DNA from: Apricaphanius iberus | Taxonomy: Eukaryota > Chordata > Actinopteri > Cyprinodontiformes > Aphaniidae | Direction: 5' to 3' | NCBI GenBank assembly: GCA_028564705.1 | Contig: JAPXFQ010000488.1 | Span: 62,001-126,000 of the forward strand | Length of the DNA: 64,000 bases | In this document: in pieces, positions 56,015-64,000 of the stretch | How the letters are laid out: every line of letters starts with the position of its first letter | Position numbering within the stretch: the stretch's first letter is position 1 | Program-made: the position numbers and the translations under genes | The notes under the pieces: generated by a model | The model's database searches: none | The model's input: only the letters and a program-made list of their open reading frames with translations | Told to the model about the DNA's origin: nothing

Positions 56015-57400
56015 TCAGGATGTTGTGGATGGGGCAGAGAGGACAGGAGCAGCTGGAGCCGGTGCAGGTGACAGGGGTGGGCGAGGGTATGCCAGGCTTA
56101 ATGCCAGCATGCGGGTACCTTGTCTGTTTAAATGTAGTCCATCTGCCCCCAATAATTGACTCCTACCCCAGAAAATGTTAAAATTGTCTATAAAACCAAT
56201 GTTGTGCATCACGGTAACAGAGGAAACAGAGGAAACTCTCTCTCAACAAAGTGTTGAGAGAGAGTAACCTGCTGAAGCGATTTATTCCTCTGCTTATGGT
56301 GGGAGTGGGGCCAGAAATAAAAACAGTTAGGGGCTTGTCTTTTAAAAGATTAAAAAGATGAATAAAATCCTGCTTTAAAAGCTCAGACTGCTATTTACGG
56401 ATGTCATTGGTTCCAGCATGAATTATGACTTTACTCACAGTAGGGAAACGTTGGATGGAGTCCAGAATCTGTTTAGATATATCCTTTACTGTAGCTCCAG
56501 GAAAACAAAGGGTGACAGCTCCTCTCATCCTAACATGCCGGATAATAGAATCTCCAATGATGAGAGTGCTGGGTGGATGGTGTGCTGGCTGCTGGGCAGA
56601 AGACCTCTCGTTATCCAGGACCTGCTGGATGTTGGGCAGCTTTGCTTCCACAGGACTGCAGCGGTGTTTAGAGGGCGCCGAGGGCTCGTTCCGTGGATTC
56701 GGGGTGTAGTGAAGCACTCCTCGGCGGGTCCCGGCTGTAGTCCTGGGTCTGGCGCGACGTGGGTGGATACCGGAGTCTAACTGCTGCTCTGGCTGCTGGG
56801 AGGGGATGGGCGGCGGTCCTGCGGAGCTGCTGGTCTTCGGCGCGGTCGGAGGGACGGTCAGAGGAGGGAAGTCGTCCCCCAGGGCACCGAAGCGGTTCGA
56901 CAGAGGAAGGCCGGGTGGAGGAGAACGGTGAAAGCCGCTCCGAACGCCCCCACTGCGACCAGGCCCGACCGTCGACCATGCACCCTGGGGCACCGGAGTG
57001 GAGCTGAGGGGGGTTTTGGCTTAGCCCCCTGCTGGATCCAGCACTCCTCCTCTGCCGTAGATGTTGTACCTCCGCCGGAGTTCGTCTGTCCGAGTCCGCC
57101 TGGAGACCCAGCGATGGATTCCCCCTCCGCAGCTTCACCGGGCTGGCAGGGGATTGTGTCGGCCAGCTGGGTGCTGGTGGCAGCAGCGAAAGTTCGGCCA
57201 AAGATGATGTCCACGTCGCGCTCGTGGTCCTGGATCAGGTGTAAATTGGTCATCCTCTGCTCCAGTTCCTGGATTTTCTTGGTTAGCCTGGCACAACCAT
57301 CACACCCAGAGCTACAGGTGAGTGGAGGCATGGCGGAAGTAACAGCGGTCCGTGCTCTGATTAAAAACGCGTCCGATAAAAGATATGTCGCTAAAAGTTT
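56015..57400 (-). pseudogene. L2-type LINE ORF1 with SGNH esterase domain
   Basis: Starts MPPLTCSSGCDGCARLTKKI (about 57330), then QELEQRMTNLHLIQDHERDV (coiled coil), a Pro/Ser-rich linker in shifting frames, and the esterase: TLIIGDSIIRHVRMRGAVTL (GDS box, 56530-56560), VSKVIIHAGTNDIRK (GTND box, 56395-56430), then after a stop at 56393 and shifts, ADGLHLNRQGTRMLALSLAY (D..H box, 56080-56140). All three SGNH blocks are readable. Such ORF1 proteins are known in one lineage of zebrafish L2 and in CR1. Confidence 0.85.
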
Positions 57401-57553
57401 AAAACGGTTAAAACTAGTCAAAAGAAATTATTAAAAAACGAAAAACAAACAGTTTAAAAAGAATTTAAAACTAGTTAAAACCGTGTTAACGAGCCGGAGT
57501 TAGCAGGAGCCAGCAGGACGCCGACGCATGCGCAATGACATGCTGTGAACTCC

Positions 57554-57792
57554 TAGTCGACAACTATCTTAAGGAAAAATTGACAGAACTGAGAGGACAG
57601 AGTTGAAGAGGGCGAGAAACGTTTAAGAGATAAACGGGTGGGGTCCGCACAGTCTGCCCGGGGGATTCAACACGGCAGGTAATGGGCGGCCGCACTGTGC
57701 GGGAGGATCCCCTTGAGGGACCTCTCTCCGGCGCTGGCTGGCCCCCGTGGGGCGCATTTCTTCCGCGGCGGTAAGCCGCGACCGGCTCCGGA
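57554..57792 (+). rRNA. 28S rRNA fragment, right part (pseudogene)
   Basis: TAGTCGACAACTATCTTAAG resumes the 28S sequence interrupted at 51487 (28S: TAGTCAACAAGTACCGTAAG), then AGGGCGAGAAACGTTTAAGA, ACGGGTGGGGTCCGCACAGT, CTGCCCGGGGGATTCAACAC, GGAGGATCCCCTTGAGGGAC and GCGACCGGCTCCGG. This part is more diverged than the left part, with several changes at sites that are constant in vertebrates. Confidence 0.92.
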
Positions 57793-58590
57793 TCTTTACC
57801 TGGCTTACATTAATCTATCTCTACCTAGCTACTCTACCTCTTCCTATCTCTTCCTAACTTTACTTTACATATAAACATGATGCCCATGACACTTAAAACG
57901 TATGTAAATGCACCATTAGACATGGATGGAACTCTGTCCTCAATCATGAAAGTAAAAAATGTCTGACAATGCCACACAGTGCAAAACATTTTTTTTTTTT
58001 TTTTTTACGGGTCCTGTCTAGCAGTTTGCTACTCAGAATTGGTATCTGAGTATCAAGTACAAGCCCAACAGATTTACTTTCCCAAGCAGAGTATTACAGC
58101 AAAGCCGGCAGGAGCTTTGCTGTAATACTCCACTTGATGTATATGTATGAAAAAATCTTTATTAGTGATTACTGAGGGTTCAATTTCCTGAAATCATGGA
58201 CACAAAACCGAGACAAGAAGGAAGAAAGGAAGAAGGTGAAGAAAAGAAACAGGACCAGCAGAGGCGCGAACCGACGACACAAAACACTGAGGCAAACAAA
58301 GAACACAAGAAAACATCCCAGTCCTCCGCCTCTGCCGGACTGCAGAGAAGCGGTAAAAAACCCCAAAAATGAACAAAAACAACAAACTGAACAGAACCAC
58401 ACCAATAATTCAGATCCAATAATATAAACGAATAATTACACATTCACTACACACAAGCATGGATTAATGAACACAATACTAATGTTTCTGGTAAACTCCT
58501 GGTAACAACTAACTAATGACGATAACCTCAGCTCAAGATATGTCCGTCCACACCAATGTCCCCACACCTATGTGTGTGTGCGAGCATGTA
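57793..58590. other. No gene recognised; holds a hairpin and a dispersed repeat
   Basis: A long T run (57990-58008), the repeat related to 24640 (58010-58080), the hairpin at 58089-58130, and a lysine/purine-rich stretch (58200-58420) whose opposite frames are hydrophobic by composition only. Confidence 0.5.
58089..58130. repeat. Perfect 17-bp hairpin
   Basis: GAGTATTACAGCAAAGC, 8-base loop CGGCAGGA, then GCTTTGCTGTAATACTC. It lies beside the dispersed repeat 58010-58080 and may be the terminus or centre of that family. Confidence 0.95.
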
Positions 58591-58754
58591 CACTACCGTT
58601 CAAAAGTTTGGGGTCACCTAAACAATTTTGTGTTTTCCATGAAAAGTCACACTTATTCACCACCATACGTTGTGAAATGAATAAAAAATAGAGTCAAGAC
58701 ATTGACAAGGTTAGAAATAATGATTTTTATTTGAAATAAGATTGTTTTTACATC

Positions 58755-59108
58755 AAACTTTGCTTTCATCAAAGAATCCTCCATTTGCAGCAATTACAGC
58801 ATTGCAGACCTTTGGCATTCTAGCTGTTAATTTGTTGAGGTAATCTGGAGAAATTGCACCCCACGCTTCTAGAAGCAGCTCCCACAATTTGGATTGGTTG
58901 GATGGGCACTTCTTGCGTACCATACGGTCAAGCTGCTCCCACAACAGCTCAACGGTGTTCAAATCTGGTGACTGCGCTGGCCACTCCATTACCGATAGAA
59001 TACCAGCTGCCTGCTTCTTCTCTAAATAGTTCTTGCACAATTTCGAGGTGTGTTTTGGGTCATTGTCCTGTTGTAGGATGAAATTGGCTCCAATCAAGCG
59101 CTGTCCAC
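58755..59108 (-). pseudogene. Tc1-like DD38E transposase, C-terminal part
   Basis: The minus strand reads SGQRLIGANFILQQDNDPKH, TSKLCKNYLEKKQAAGILSV, MEWPAQSPDLNTVELLWEQL, LLLEAWGAISPDYLNKLTAR and ends NGGFFDESKV*. There are 38 residues between the catalytic Asp (QQDND) and Glu (TVELLW), the DD38E spacing of the family called Intruder, against 34 in Tc1. NPIE of the family is NTVE here. The part is open throughout. Confidence 0.9.
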
Positions 59109-59120
59109 TGGGTATAACTG

Positions 59121-59403
59121 TCTTCGCTTCGCCGACAGAGACCGGATTTTGGGCCTTGCAAGGAAAACACCTGTGGTAATTGATGGGCAAACTATCCGCT
59201 TCACTGCTGACTACAGTGATTCCACTGCTCGACTCAGGCGTCCTTGCTTCCCAATAATGAAACGGGCCCGCACCTTGGGGTTTGAGGCTTTTCTGTTGTA
59301 TCCCGCTGTCATCAAACTCAGCCGTGGGTTGGATCAAATACAGTTTGGTGAACCTTGCGAGGCTGTCAAATACCTGGATTCTATAGATCCTCTCTCACAG
59401 TGA
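59121..59403 (+). pseudogene. LINE ORF1, L1-like C-terminal domain, truncated
   Basis: The frame reads LRFADRDRILGLARKTPVVI, DGQTIRFTADYSDSTARLRR, KRARTLGFEAFLLYPAVIKL and EPCEAVKYLDSIDPLSQ*. The order R...DR.IL..ARK...I.G..I.F..DYS......R....K......F..LYPA matches the RRM end and C-terminal domain of L1-type ORF1 proteins (nucleic acid chaperones). The coiled coil and most of the RRM are cut off by 5' truncation. Confidence 0.75.
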
Positions 59404-60162
59404 AAAGTATTAACTATGCTGTCATGCTTGTTTGTTTACTTCCGCATGTCTTGACACGCTATTTAGCGTTCGACGTCACTTCCTGGTTACGGTGATATAT
59501 GTATATGTGGAGGAGAGAGAGAGGTAAAGACTTGTCCTCCAAAGCCCGGTGTTACTTTTTATTTTTTATTTTTTTTCTTCAATCAGAGGCTAGATGTCTC
59601 TTTAGTTGGTATTTTGGTTTCTTGTGATAAAGGGCTGCTCCCATTTGTGTTTACTTTCCTAAAAATTTTGACGTCATGCTTATTTTCTTCTCACAAGAAG
59701 AATTGTTTGATTGCCTATGACCCTGAAGCTTGCTGTTCCTTTTGCGTCAATCAATGTATGCTGTTTGTCAATCCTCCACTGGGTTTCCTGAATAAGCAAA
59801 CAAAAATGTATGGTGTGTGTGTTTTCCTTTTGTTTATTTATTTATGTTATTTACTCATTCAAAGGGATGTTTATTAATTCTCGAAGCACTTAGTTTTGCT
59901 ACTGGAAGAAACTCAGTGGTTCTATAATCAGGGGAGTGAATGAAGACAGTTTAGTTTAATTTGTTATTTTGCTTTCGTGTGTGTATTTTTGTGTTATCAT
60001 TTTTCTTTTCTTCTTTTATTTATTTAATTTAAATGTGGGTATGACTGAGTGTGTGCGTGTGTGTGTGGTGTTGGCTCTCATGTTCACCTCTTCTTCACTC
60101 TCACCATTTTTACCTTACGAGGTTGGTTAGATCTACTTTCATTTATTACAATTATCTACTCT
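59404..60162. other. Inter-ORF region of the LINE
   Basis: T-rich sequence between ORF1 and ORF2 with CACTTCCTGGTTACGGTGAT near 59479. The small frame at 59614-59877 is Cys/Phe/Leu-rich and not recognised. Long for an inter-ORF gap, but nothing else is seen. Confidence 0.5.
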
Positions 60163-62960
60163 ATGGGTAAAGGTCTCCATGCTATCCATCTTAACATCCG
60201 TAGTTTACTCCCTAAAATTGATCTGCTTAGAGCTTGGCTGTCCTATAACAATCCCAATATTATCACTTTATCTGAAACATGGCTTACTAATAGTATTACA
60301 GACTCTATTATTCATTTTGAAAACTATGTAGTGTATAGGGCTGACAGAGGATCTAGGGGAGGTGGAGTTGCCACTTATATTTCATCTAATCTGAGTTCAC
60401 AGCTAATTATTCCTGATGTTAAACCTGAGCTTTTTGAAGGTAACTTTGTTAAGGTTACTCTTCATACAAATAAACAACTAATAATAGGCAACATTTACCG
60501 ACCACCTACATCTCCTAAGCTAGAGTCTGTCAAGAACATATTGGCTACGGTATCGTCATTGGGAGACTCAAAAGAAATTATTCTGCTGGGGGATTTTAAT
60601 TTAAATTGGAATGATCCTTCTATATCTACAGAACATAATATGGTTAATGGTGCTAATCTGTCTCAAATCATCACTGAGCCTACTAGAGTTGGCTCCAACT
60701 CTAAATCTCTCATTGACTGGATTCTTGTTTCTCATCCAAACAGAATAATGACTTCTGGTGTTCTCTCTGATTGCTTTAGTGACCATTCTATTATTTATTG
60801 TACCTGGAAAATTGCAACTCCTAAGCTACCTCCTAAATGTATCAAGGTACGGGAAACAAAACTGTTTAACACTAATCTATTTGTTAATGACCTTCTAAGG
60901 ATAAACTGGGACATGCTTCACTTAATTCCTGATGTTGAAGCTGCATGGACTTTCTTTTACACTGAAGTTGGACCAGTTATTGATAGACATGCCCCATAGA
61001 AATCCATTAAGGTGAAAGGCCATCAACTACCTTGGGTTAATGGTGACCTTATTAATCTTTTTAAAAACAGGGATAGGGCCTGGGCTAAACATAAACATAC
61101 GCAACTACCTGATGACTGGGAGGAATACAAAAGTTTAAGAAATTTATGCACAACTCAAACTAGGAATGCTAAAGCCAATTATTACAGAGATAGCCTGTCA
61201 AATGATTTAAGTAATCCAAAGCAATTTTGGAGGAGAGTTAACACCATAGTCGGTAAGTCCAAAAATGCTTCTAATAATATGATAATTAACAATGAAATTA
61301 CCAATGATCCAGCTGTGATTTCTAATGCATTTAGTTTGCTTTTTTCTCAAACACCGCCTGTTCCACCTCCTGCTCTTCACAGAGACCCATGTCTGAACAG
61401 CCAACCTTACAATAGCTCTTTCAAATTTAAACAGGTCAGATCAATGGATGTTCAACAGGTCATTAATAAGCTTTCCTCTAGCAGCGGTCCTGGCCCTGAT
61501 GGCATTGAGGGTAAGTTTATCAAACTTGCCTCTCATGTCCTCGCACCCCCACTGGCTGTGCTTTTTAATTTGTCTTTTGATACCTGTGAAGTGCCTCTCG
61601 ATTGGAAATGTACCAAAGTCATTCCTTTACATAAAGGTGGCGATTTACAAATCTTGAACAATTACAGGCCAATATCAATAATCAATACTGTGGTTAAAGT
61701 ATTTGAGAAAATAATTTTTAATCAATTATCTGATTATCTCTCTGATAATAAGTTACTTACTCAATGCCAGTCAGGCTTCAGAAAGCACTTCTCCACTACC
61801 ACTGCTCTATTGAAACTCTCTAATGATATATTTTCTAGCTTTGATGATAATATGTGCACTGGTGCCATCTTTTTAGATCTCTCAAAAGCATTCGATTTAG
61901 TTGATCACTATCTTCTATTGGACAAATTGCAAGCTATTGGCCTCTCGAGATCATCTTTATTCTGGTTTAATTCTTATCTCCATCATCGTCGTCAGTGTGT
62001 GTCCTACAGAGGTTGTAAGTCTGATTTTACAGGCATAGCTAAAGGAATCCCTCAAGGTTCTTCTCTGGGACCTTTATTATTTTCTATCTTTGTTAATGAT
62101 ATGCCTTTATGCTGCACACACTGTAATATTCATCTTTATGCTGATGATACAGTTATCTACTGTAGCAAACCCACCAGCTCCGGGATAAATCTCTCTTTAC
62201 AGCACGACTTCGATTCTATACAGCAGTGGCTATTAGTTAACAAACTTCTCCTTAATAAATCAAAGTCATACTCTTTACTGTTCCATAGGAAAGCCTTAGA
62301 TATTGGAGAAAATAACCTTATTCTGCGTTTCCTCGACTCCTCTCCTCTGGAATCAACTGAGACCTTTAAATACCTTGGTGTTTGGCTGGAATCTGATTTA
62401 TCTTTTAAAGCCCATGTACAAGCAATAACAAACAAACTTAACTATCGTCTTAAAATACTTTATCAATCTGTCAATTGTTTTAATTTTCTGGTCAAGAAAA
62501 GAATAGTCCAACAACTGCTCCTGCCTATTTTGGACTATGCTGACATTATTTATCAGAACACCACTGCCTCTTGTCTTCATGCTATAGATGTGGTCTACAA
62601 CAGTCTTTGCCGTTTTGTTCTCCGCTGTCCCTTTAGGACACACCGCTGTGTGTTGTACAGACAGTTGATTTGGTTTGCTCCTTCTGCCAGGAGACAGTTT
62701 CACTGGTTACAGTTCGTTTTTAAAAGTATTTATTTTAATTATCCAGCTTATCTCAAGCAATACTTAATGCTTTATAATTCATTTTACAGCCTGCGTCACA
62801 ATGATCAGATCTTTTGTTGTACCTAGAGTTAAAAGAGAGGTAGGAAAACATGCATTTTGTTTTAAAGCTCCGTATGATTGGAATAATCTGCCTTTATCTA
62901 TCCGTTCCTTATCTTCATTTACAGCATTCCGAAGGGCTCTTGTGGAGCATCTTAGGAACA
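60163..62960 (+). pseudogene. LINE ORF2 (endonuclease and RT), almost intact
   Basis: From ATG 60163 (MGKGLHAIHLNIRSLLPKID): IITLSETWLTNSITDSI (Glu), DRGSRGGGVATYISSNL, IIGNIYRPPTSPKLESVKNI, IILLGDFNLNWNDPSIS (GDFN), LIDWILVSHPNR, SDCFSDHSIIYCTW (SDH). A TAG at 60997 follows VIDRHAP and the same frame continues. RT: SSSSGPGPDGIEGKFIKLAS, WKCTKVIPLHKGGDLQILNN, YRPISIINTVVKVFEKIIFN, AIFLDLSKAFDLVDHYLLLD (Asp), GIPQGSSLGPLLFSIFVNDM, IHLYADDTVIYCSKPTSSG (YADD). One inserted base near 62814 ends the frame early (FCCT*), and KREVGKHAFCFKAPYDWNNL, PLSIRSLSSFTAFRRALVEH follows in another frame to about 62960. One stop plus one shift in 2.8 kb: the freshest long ORF in the window. Confidence 0.92.
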
Positions 62961-63362
62961 TTTGTCTTTGCTTTTAGTTTTGTATTGCTTGACCTTGGAT
63001 TTCATTGGTCATGTATTTATTATTCTTCATTCTTCTGTCCTTATCTTTATTCATTTTATCCATTTATTGTTGGGTTTTTTTTTTTTTCTCTCTCACTATT
63101 AATATTTTTATCATCACTGTTCTCGTTTCTAGACATGTGGCTTTTTTGTTTTTGTCTTGTCATGTCATTTGTGGGGTTCGTGTTGGGTGGGGTTGAGCAT
63201 TATGAGCTGGTGTGTGTGTGTTGTGTGTGTGTTGGTATGCTGTCTTTGATTGTGATTTGTGCTCTGCTGATTTGATTCCTTTTCTTTGATGTACTGGAGG
63301 ACCCCCTCGAAAACGAGATGTCTCATCTCAAGGGGTTAATCCTCCCAATAAATAAAATAAAT
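62961..63362 (+). other. 3' UTR of the LINE
   Basis: T-rich, with (TG) runs near 63210-63235, then a GGACCCCCTCGAAAACGAGA and TGTCTCATCTCAAGGGGTTA segment: CTCGAAAACGAG and GATGAGACATCTC-type inverted pairs just before the tail, a small hairpin that may be read by the RT. Confidence 0.6.
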
Positions 63363-63979
63363 AAATGTACGGCATGGCGTTGCAAAATGGAGTGATAGCC
63401 TTCCTTATTCAGAATCCCTTTTACCTTGTACAAATCTCCCACCTTACCAGCACCAAAGCAACCCCAGACCATCACATTACCTCCACCATGCTTAACAGAT
63501 GGCGTCAGGCATTCTTCCAGCATCTTTTCAGTTGTTCTGCGTCTCACAAACGTTATTCTTTGTGATCCAAACACCTCAAACTTGGATTCATCCGTCCACA
63601 GCACTTTTTTCCAGTCTTCCTCTGTCCAATGTCTGTGTTCTTTTGCCCATCTTAATCTTTTTCTTTTATTGGCCAGTCTCAGATATGGCTTTTTCTTTGC
63701 CACTCTGCCCTGAAGCCCAGAATCCCGCAGCCGCCTCTTCACTGTAGATGTTGACACTGGTGTTTTGCGGGTACTATTTAATGAAGATGCCAGTTGGGGA
63801 CCTGTGAGGCGTCTGTTTCTCAAACTAGAGACTCTAATGTACTTATCTTCTTGCTCAGTTGTGCAACGCGGCCTCCCACTTCTTTTTCTACTCTGGTTAG
63901 AGCCTGTTTGTGCTGTCCTCTGAAGGGAGTAGTACACACCGTTGTAGGAAATCTTCAATTTCTTAGCAATTTCTCGCAT
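63363..63979 (-). pseudogene. Tc1-like DD38E transposase, N-terminal part
   Basis: The minus strand reads MREIAKKLKISYNGVYYSLQ (first HTH), RKRSGRPRCTTEQEDKYIRV (GRPR AT-hook-like), NRRLTGPQLASSLNST, VSTSTVKRRLRDSGLQGRVA (second HTH), RWAKEHRHWTEEDWKKVLWT, DESKFEVFGSQR (first catalytic Asp) and KHGGGNVMVWGCFGAGKVGD, then GILNKEGYHSILQRHA at the LINE junction. No stop in this part. The first residues of the protein lie right of 63979. Confidence 0.92.
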
Positions 63980-64000
63980 GGAATAGCCTTCATTTCTAAG

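Larger units (their letters stand above)
51488..57553 (-). mobile_element. L2-type LINE with SGNH-esterase ORF1, inserted in 28S
   Basis: The 3' end on the minus strand is the (TTTGA)n tail (plus: CAAATCAAATCAAATCAAAC, 51489) with AGCGCTTTTCAAACAAAG. ORF2 lies at 54101-55792, ORF1 at 56015-57330, and the 5' end near 57550 (minus: TCACAGCATGTCATTGCGCA). TAGTCAAAC at 51480 and TAGTCGACAAC at 57554 are the duplicated 28S target. The 3' UTR is interrupted by a 2-kb candidate transposon at 52109-54095. ORF2 lacks most of its RT. Confidence 0.88.
59121..63362 (+). mobile_element. Young LINE inserted in the DD38E transposase
   Basis: 5'-truncated in ORF1, then ORF2 and a 3' end CCCAATAAATAAAATAAATAAAT. 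The insertion separates HSILQRHA from VIPSGQRLIG of the transposase. A TAC-like short duplication may flank it. ORF1 has an L1-type C-terminal domain while ORF2 has YADD and GIPQG boxes of the L2/I-like group; the clade is not certain. Confidence 0.85.
58591..64000 (-). mobile_element. Tc1-like DD38E transposon, split by a LINE (runs off the window)
   Basis: The left terminus after TA (58589-58590) reads CACTACCGTTCAAAAGTTTG, a well-known fish Tc1-like end. The transposase runs on the minus strand and is split: C-terminal part 58755-59108, N-terminal part 63363-63979. Between them lies a LINE with an AATAAATAAAT tail. The right terminus is outside the window. Confidence 0.92.

Noticed and set aside
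56418..57434. Several overlapping plus-strand frames rich in Gly/Trp/Ser
   Set aside because: They are the opposite strand of the GC-rich LINE ORF1, which shows the esterase boxes on the minus strand.
51488..57553. A new 28S-specific (R-type) retrotransposon
   Set aside because: Only one insertion is seen and the proteins are of the L2 type, which is usually not site-specific; kept as a question in the findings, not as a call.
58169..58443. Hydrophobic Phe/Leu/Val-rich minus-strand frames
   Set aside because: Opposite strand of a purine-rich stretch; no family match or context.
62850..63275. 141-codon hydrophobic frame resembling a membrane protein
   Set aside because: It starts in the shifted LINE C-terminus and runs through the T-rich 3' UTR; hydrophobicity comes from T-rich codons.

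Overview
The window looks like teleost fish nuclear DNA. The reasons are the Rex3 and L2-type LINEs, Tc1-like transposons including a DD38E type, PIF/Harbinger elements with a separate Myb-like gene, a chromodomain Ty3/gypsy element, tRNA-derived SINEs with fish-type tails, and a vertebrate neural gene exon. There is no bacterial operon structure. Almost every long open frame belongs to a decayed transposable element. All element calls come from reading the sequence; no database search was run.

Host content is small. A 95-base exon on the minus strand (4358-4452) with clean splice sites reads as an exon of shootin-1 (shtn1), so the left end probably lies inside that gene. I found no second shtn1 exon. 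A piece of 28S rRNA gene (51329-51487 and 57554-57792) is cut in two by a LINE.

Layout. 1-1590: PIF/Harbinger element with a three-part HARBI1-like transposase pseudogene. 3276-3728: a MITE with the same termini. 4358-4452: shtn1 exon. 4705-6050: LINE fragments. 6067-9258: a broken gypsy element. 9350-11135: a minus-strand LINE hit by a SINE. 11214-12791: a Tc1-like element inside a (TA)n tract; the tract also carries a 40-bp exact copy of gypsy sequence from 4 kb away. 12945-13757: L1 ORF1. 13832-17281: a long minus-strand LINE interrupted by a 554-bp solo LTR. 17470-23600: LINE RT fragment and an L1 split by an unidentified 1.6-kb insert. 23650-28550: mostly unassigned, AT-rich. 28555-31490: deleted L1 and LINE fragments. 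31635-34925: SINEs, MITE pieces and a quiet single-copy-looking block. 35035-38330: L2-type LINE whose RT has a (TA)n expansion.

38331-50950 is a nest. An L1 carries a Harbinger element (39357-42037), which itself holds a small SINE and a LINE; a SINE (43406-43642); and a Tc1-like element (43897-48543) that is split by a Rex3 (45474-48482). 51488-57553 is an L2-type LINE with an SGNH-esterase ORF1, sitting in the 28S fragment and itself containing a candidate 2-kb TIR element (52109-54095) with two tandem tRNA-like modules and a foldback end. 58591-64000 is a DD38E Tc1-like element cut by a nearly intact LINE (59121-63362).

The order of nesting gives relative ages: L1, then Harbinger and Tc1, then the LINE, SINE and Rex3 inside them; 28S fragment, then L2, then the TIR element; Tc1 DD38E, then the 59-63 kb LINE, which is the youngest-looking coding element here (one stop and one frameshift over 2.8 kb).
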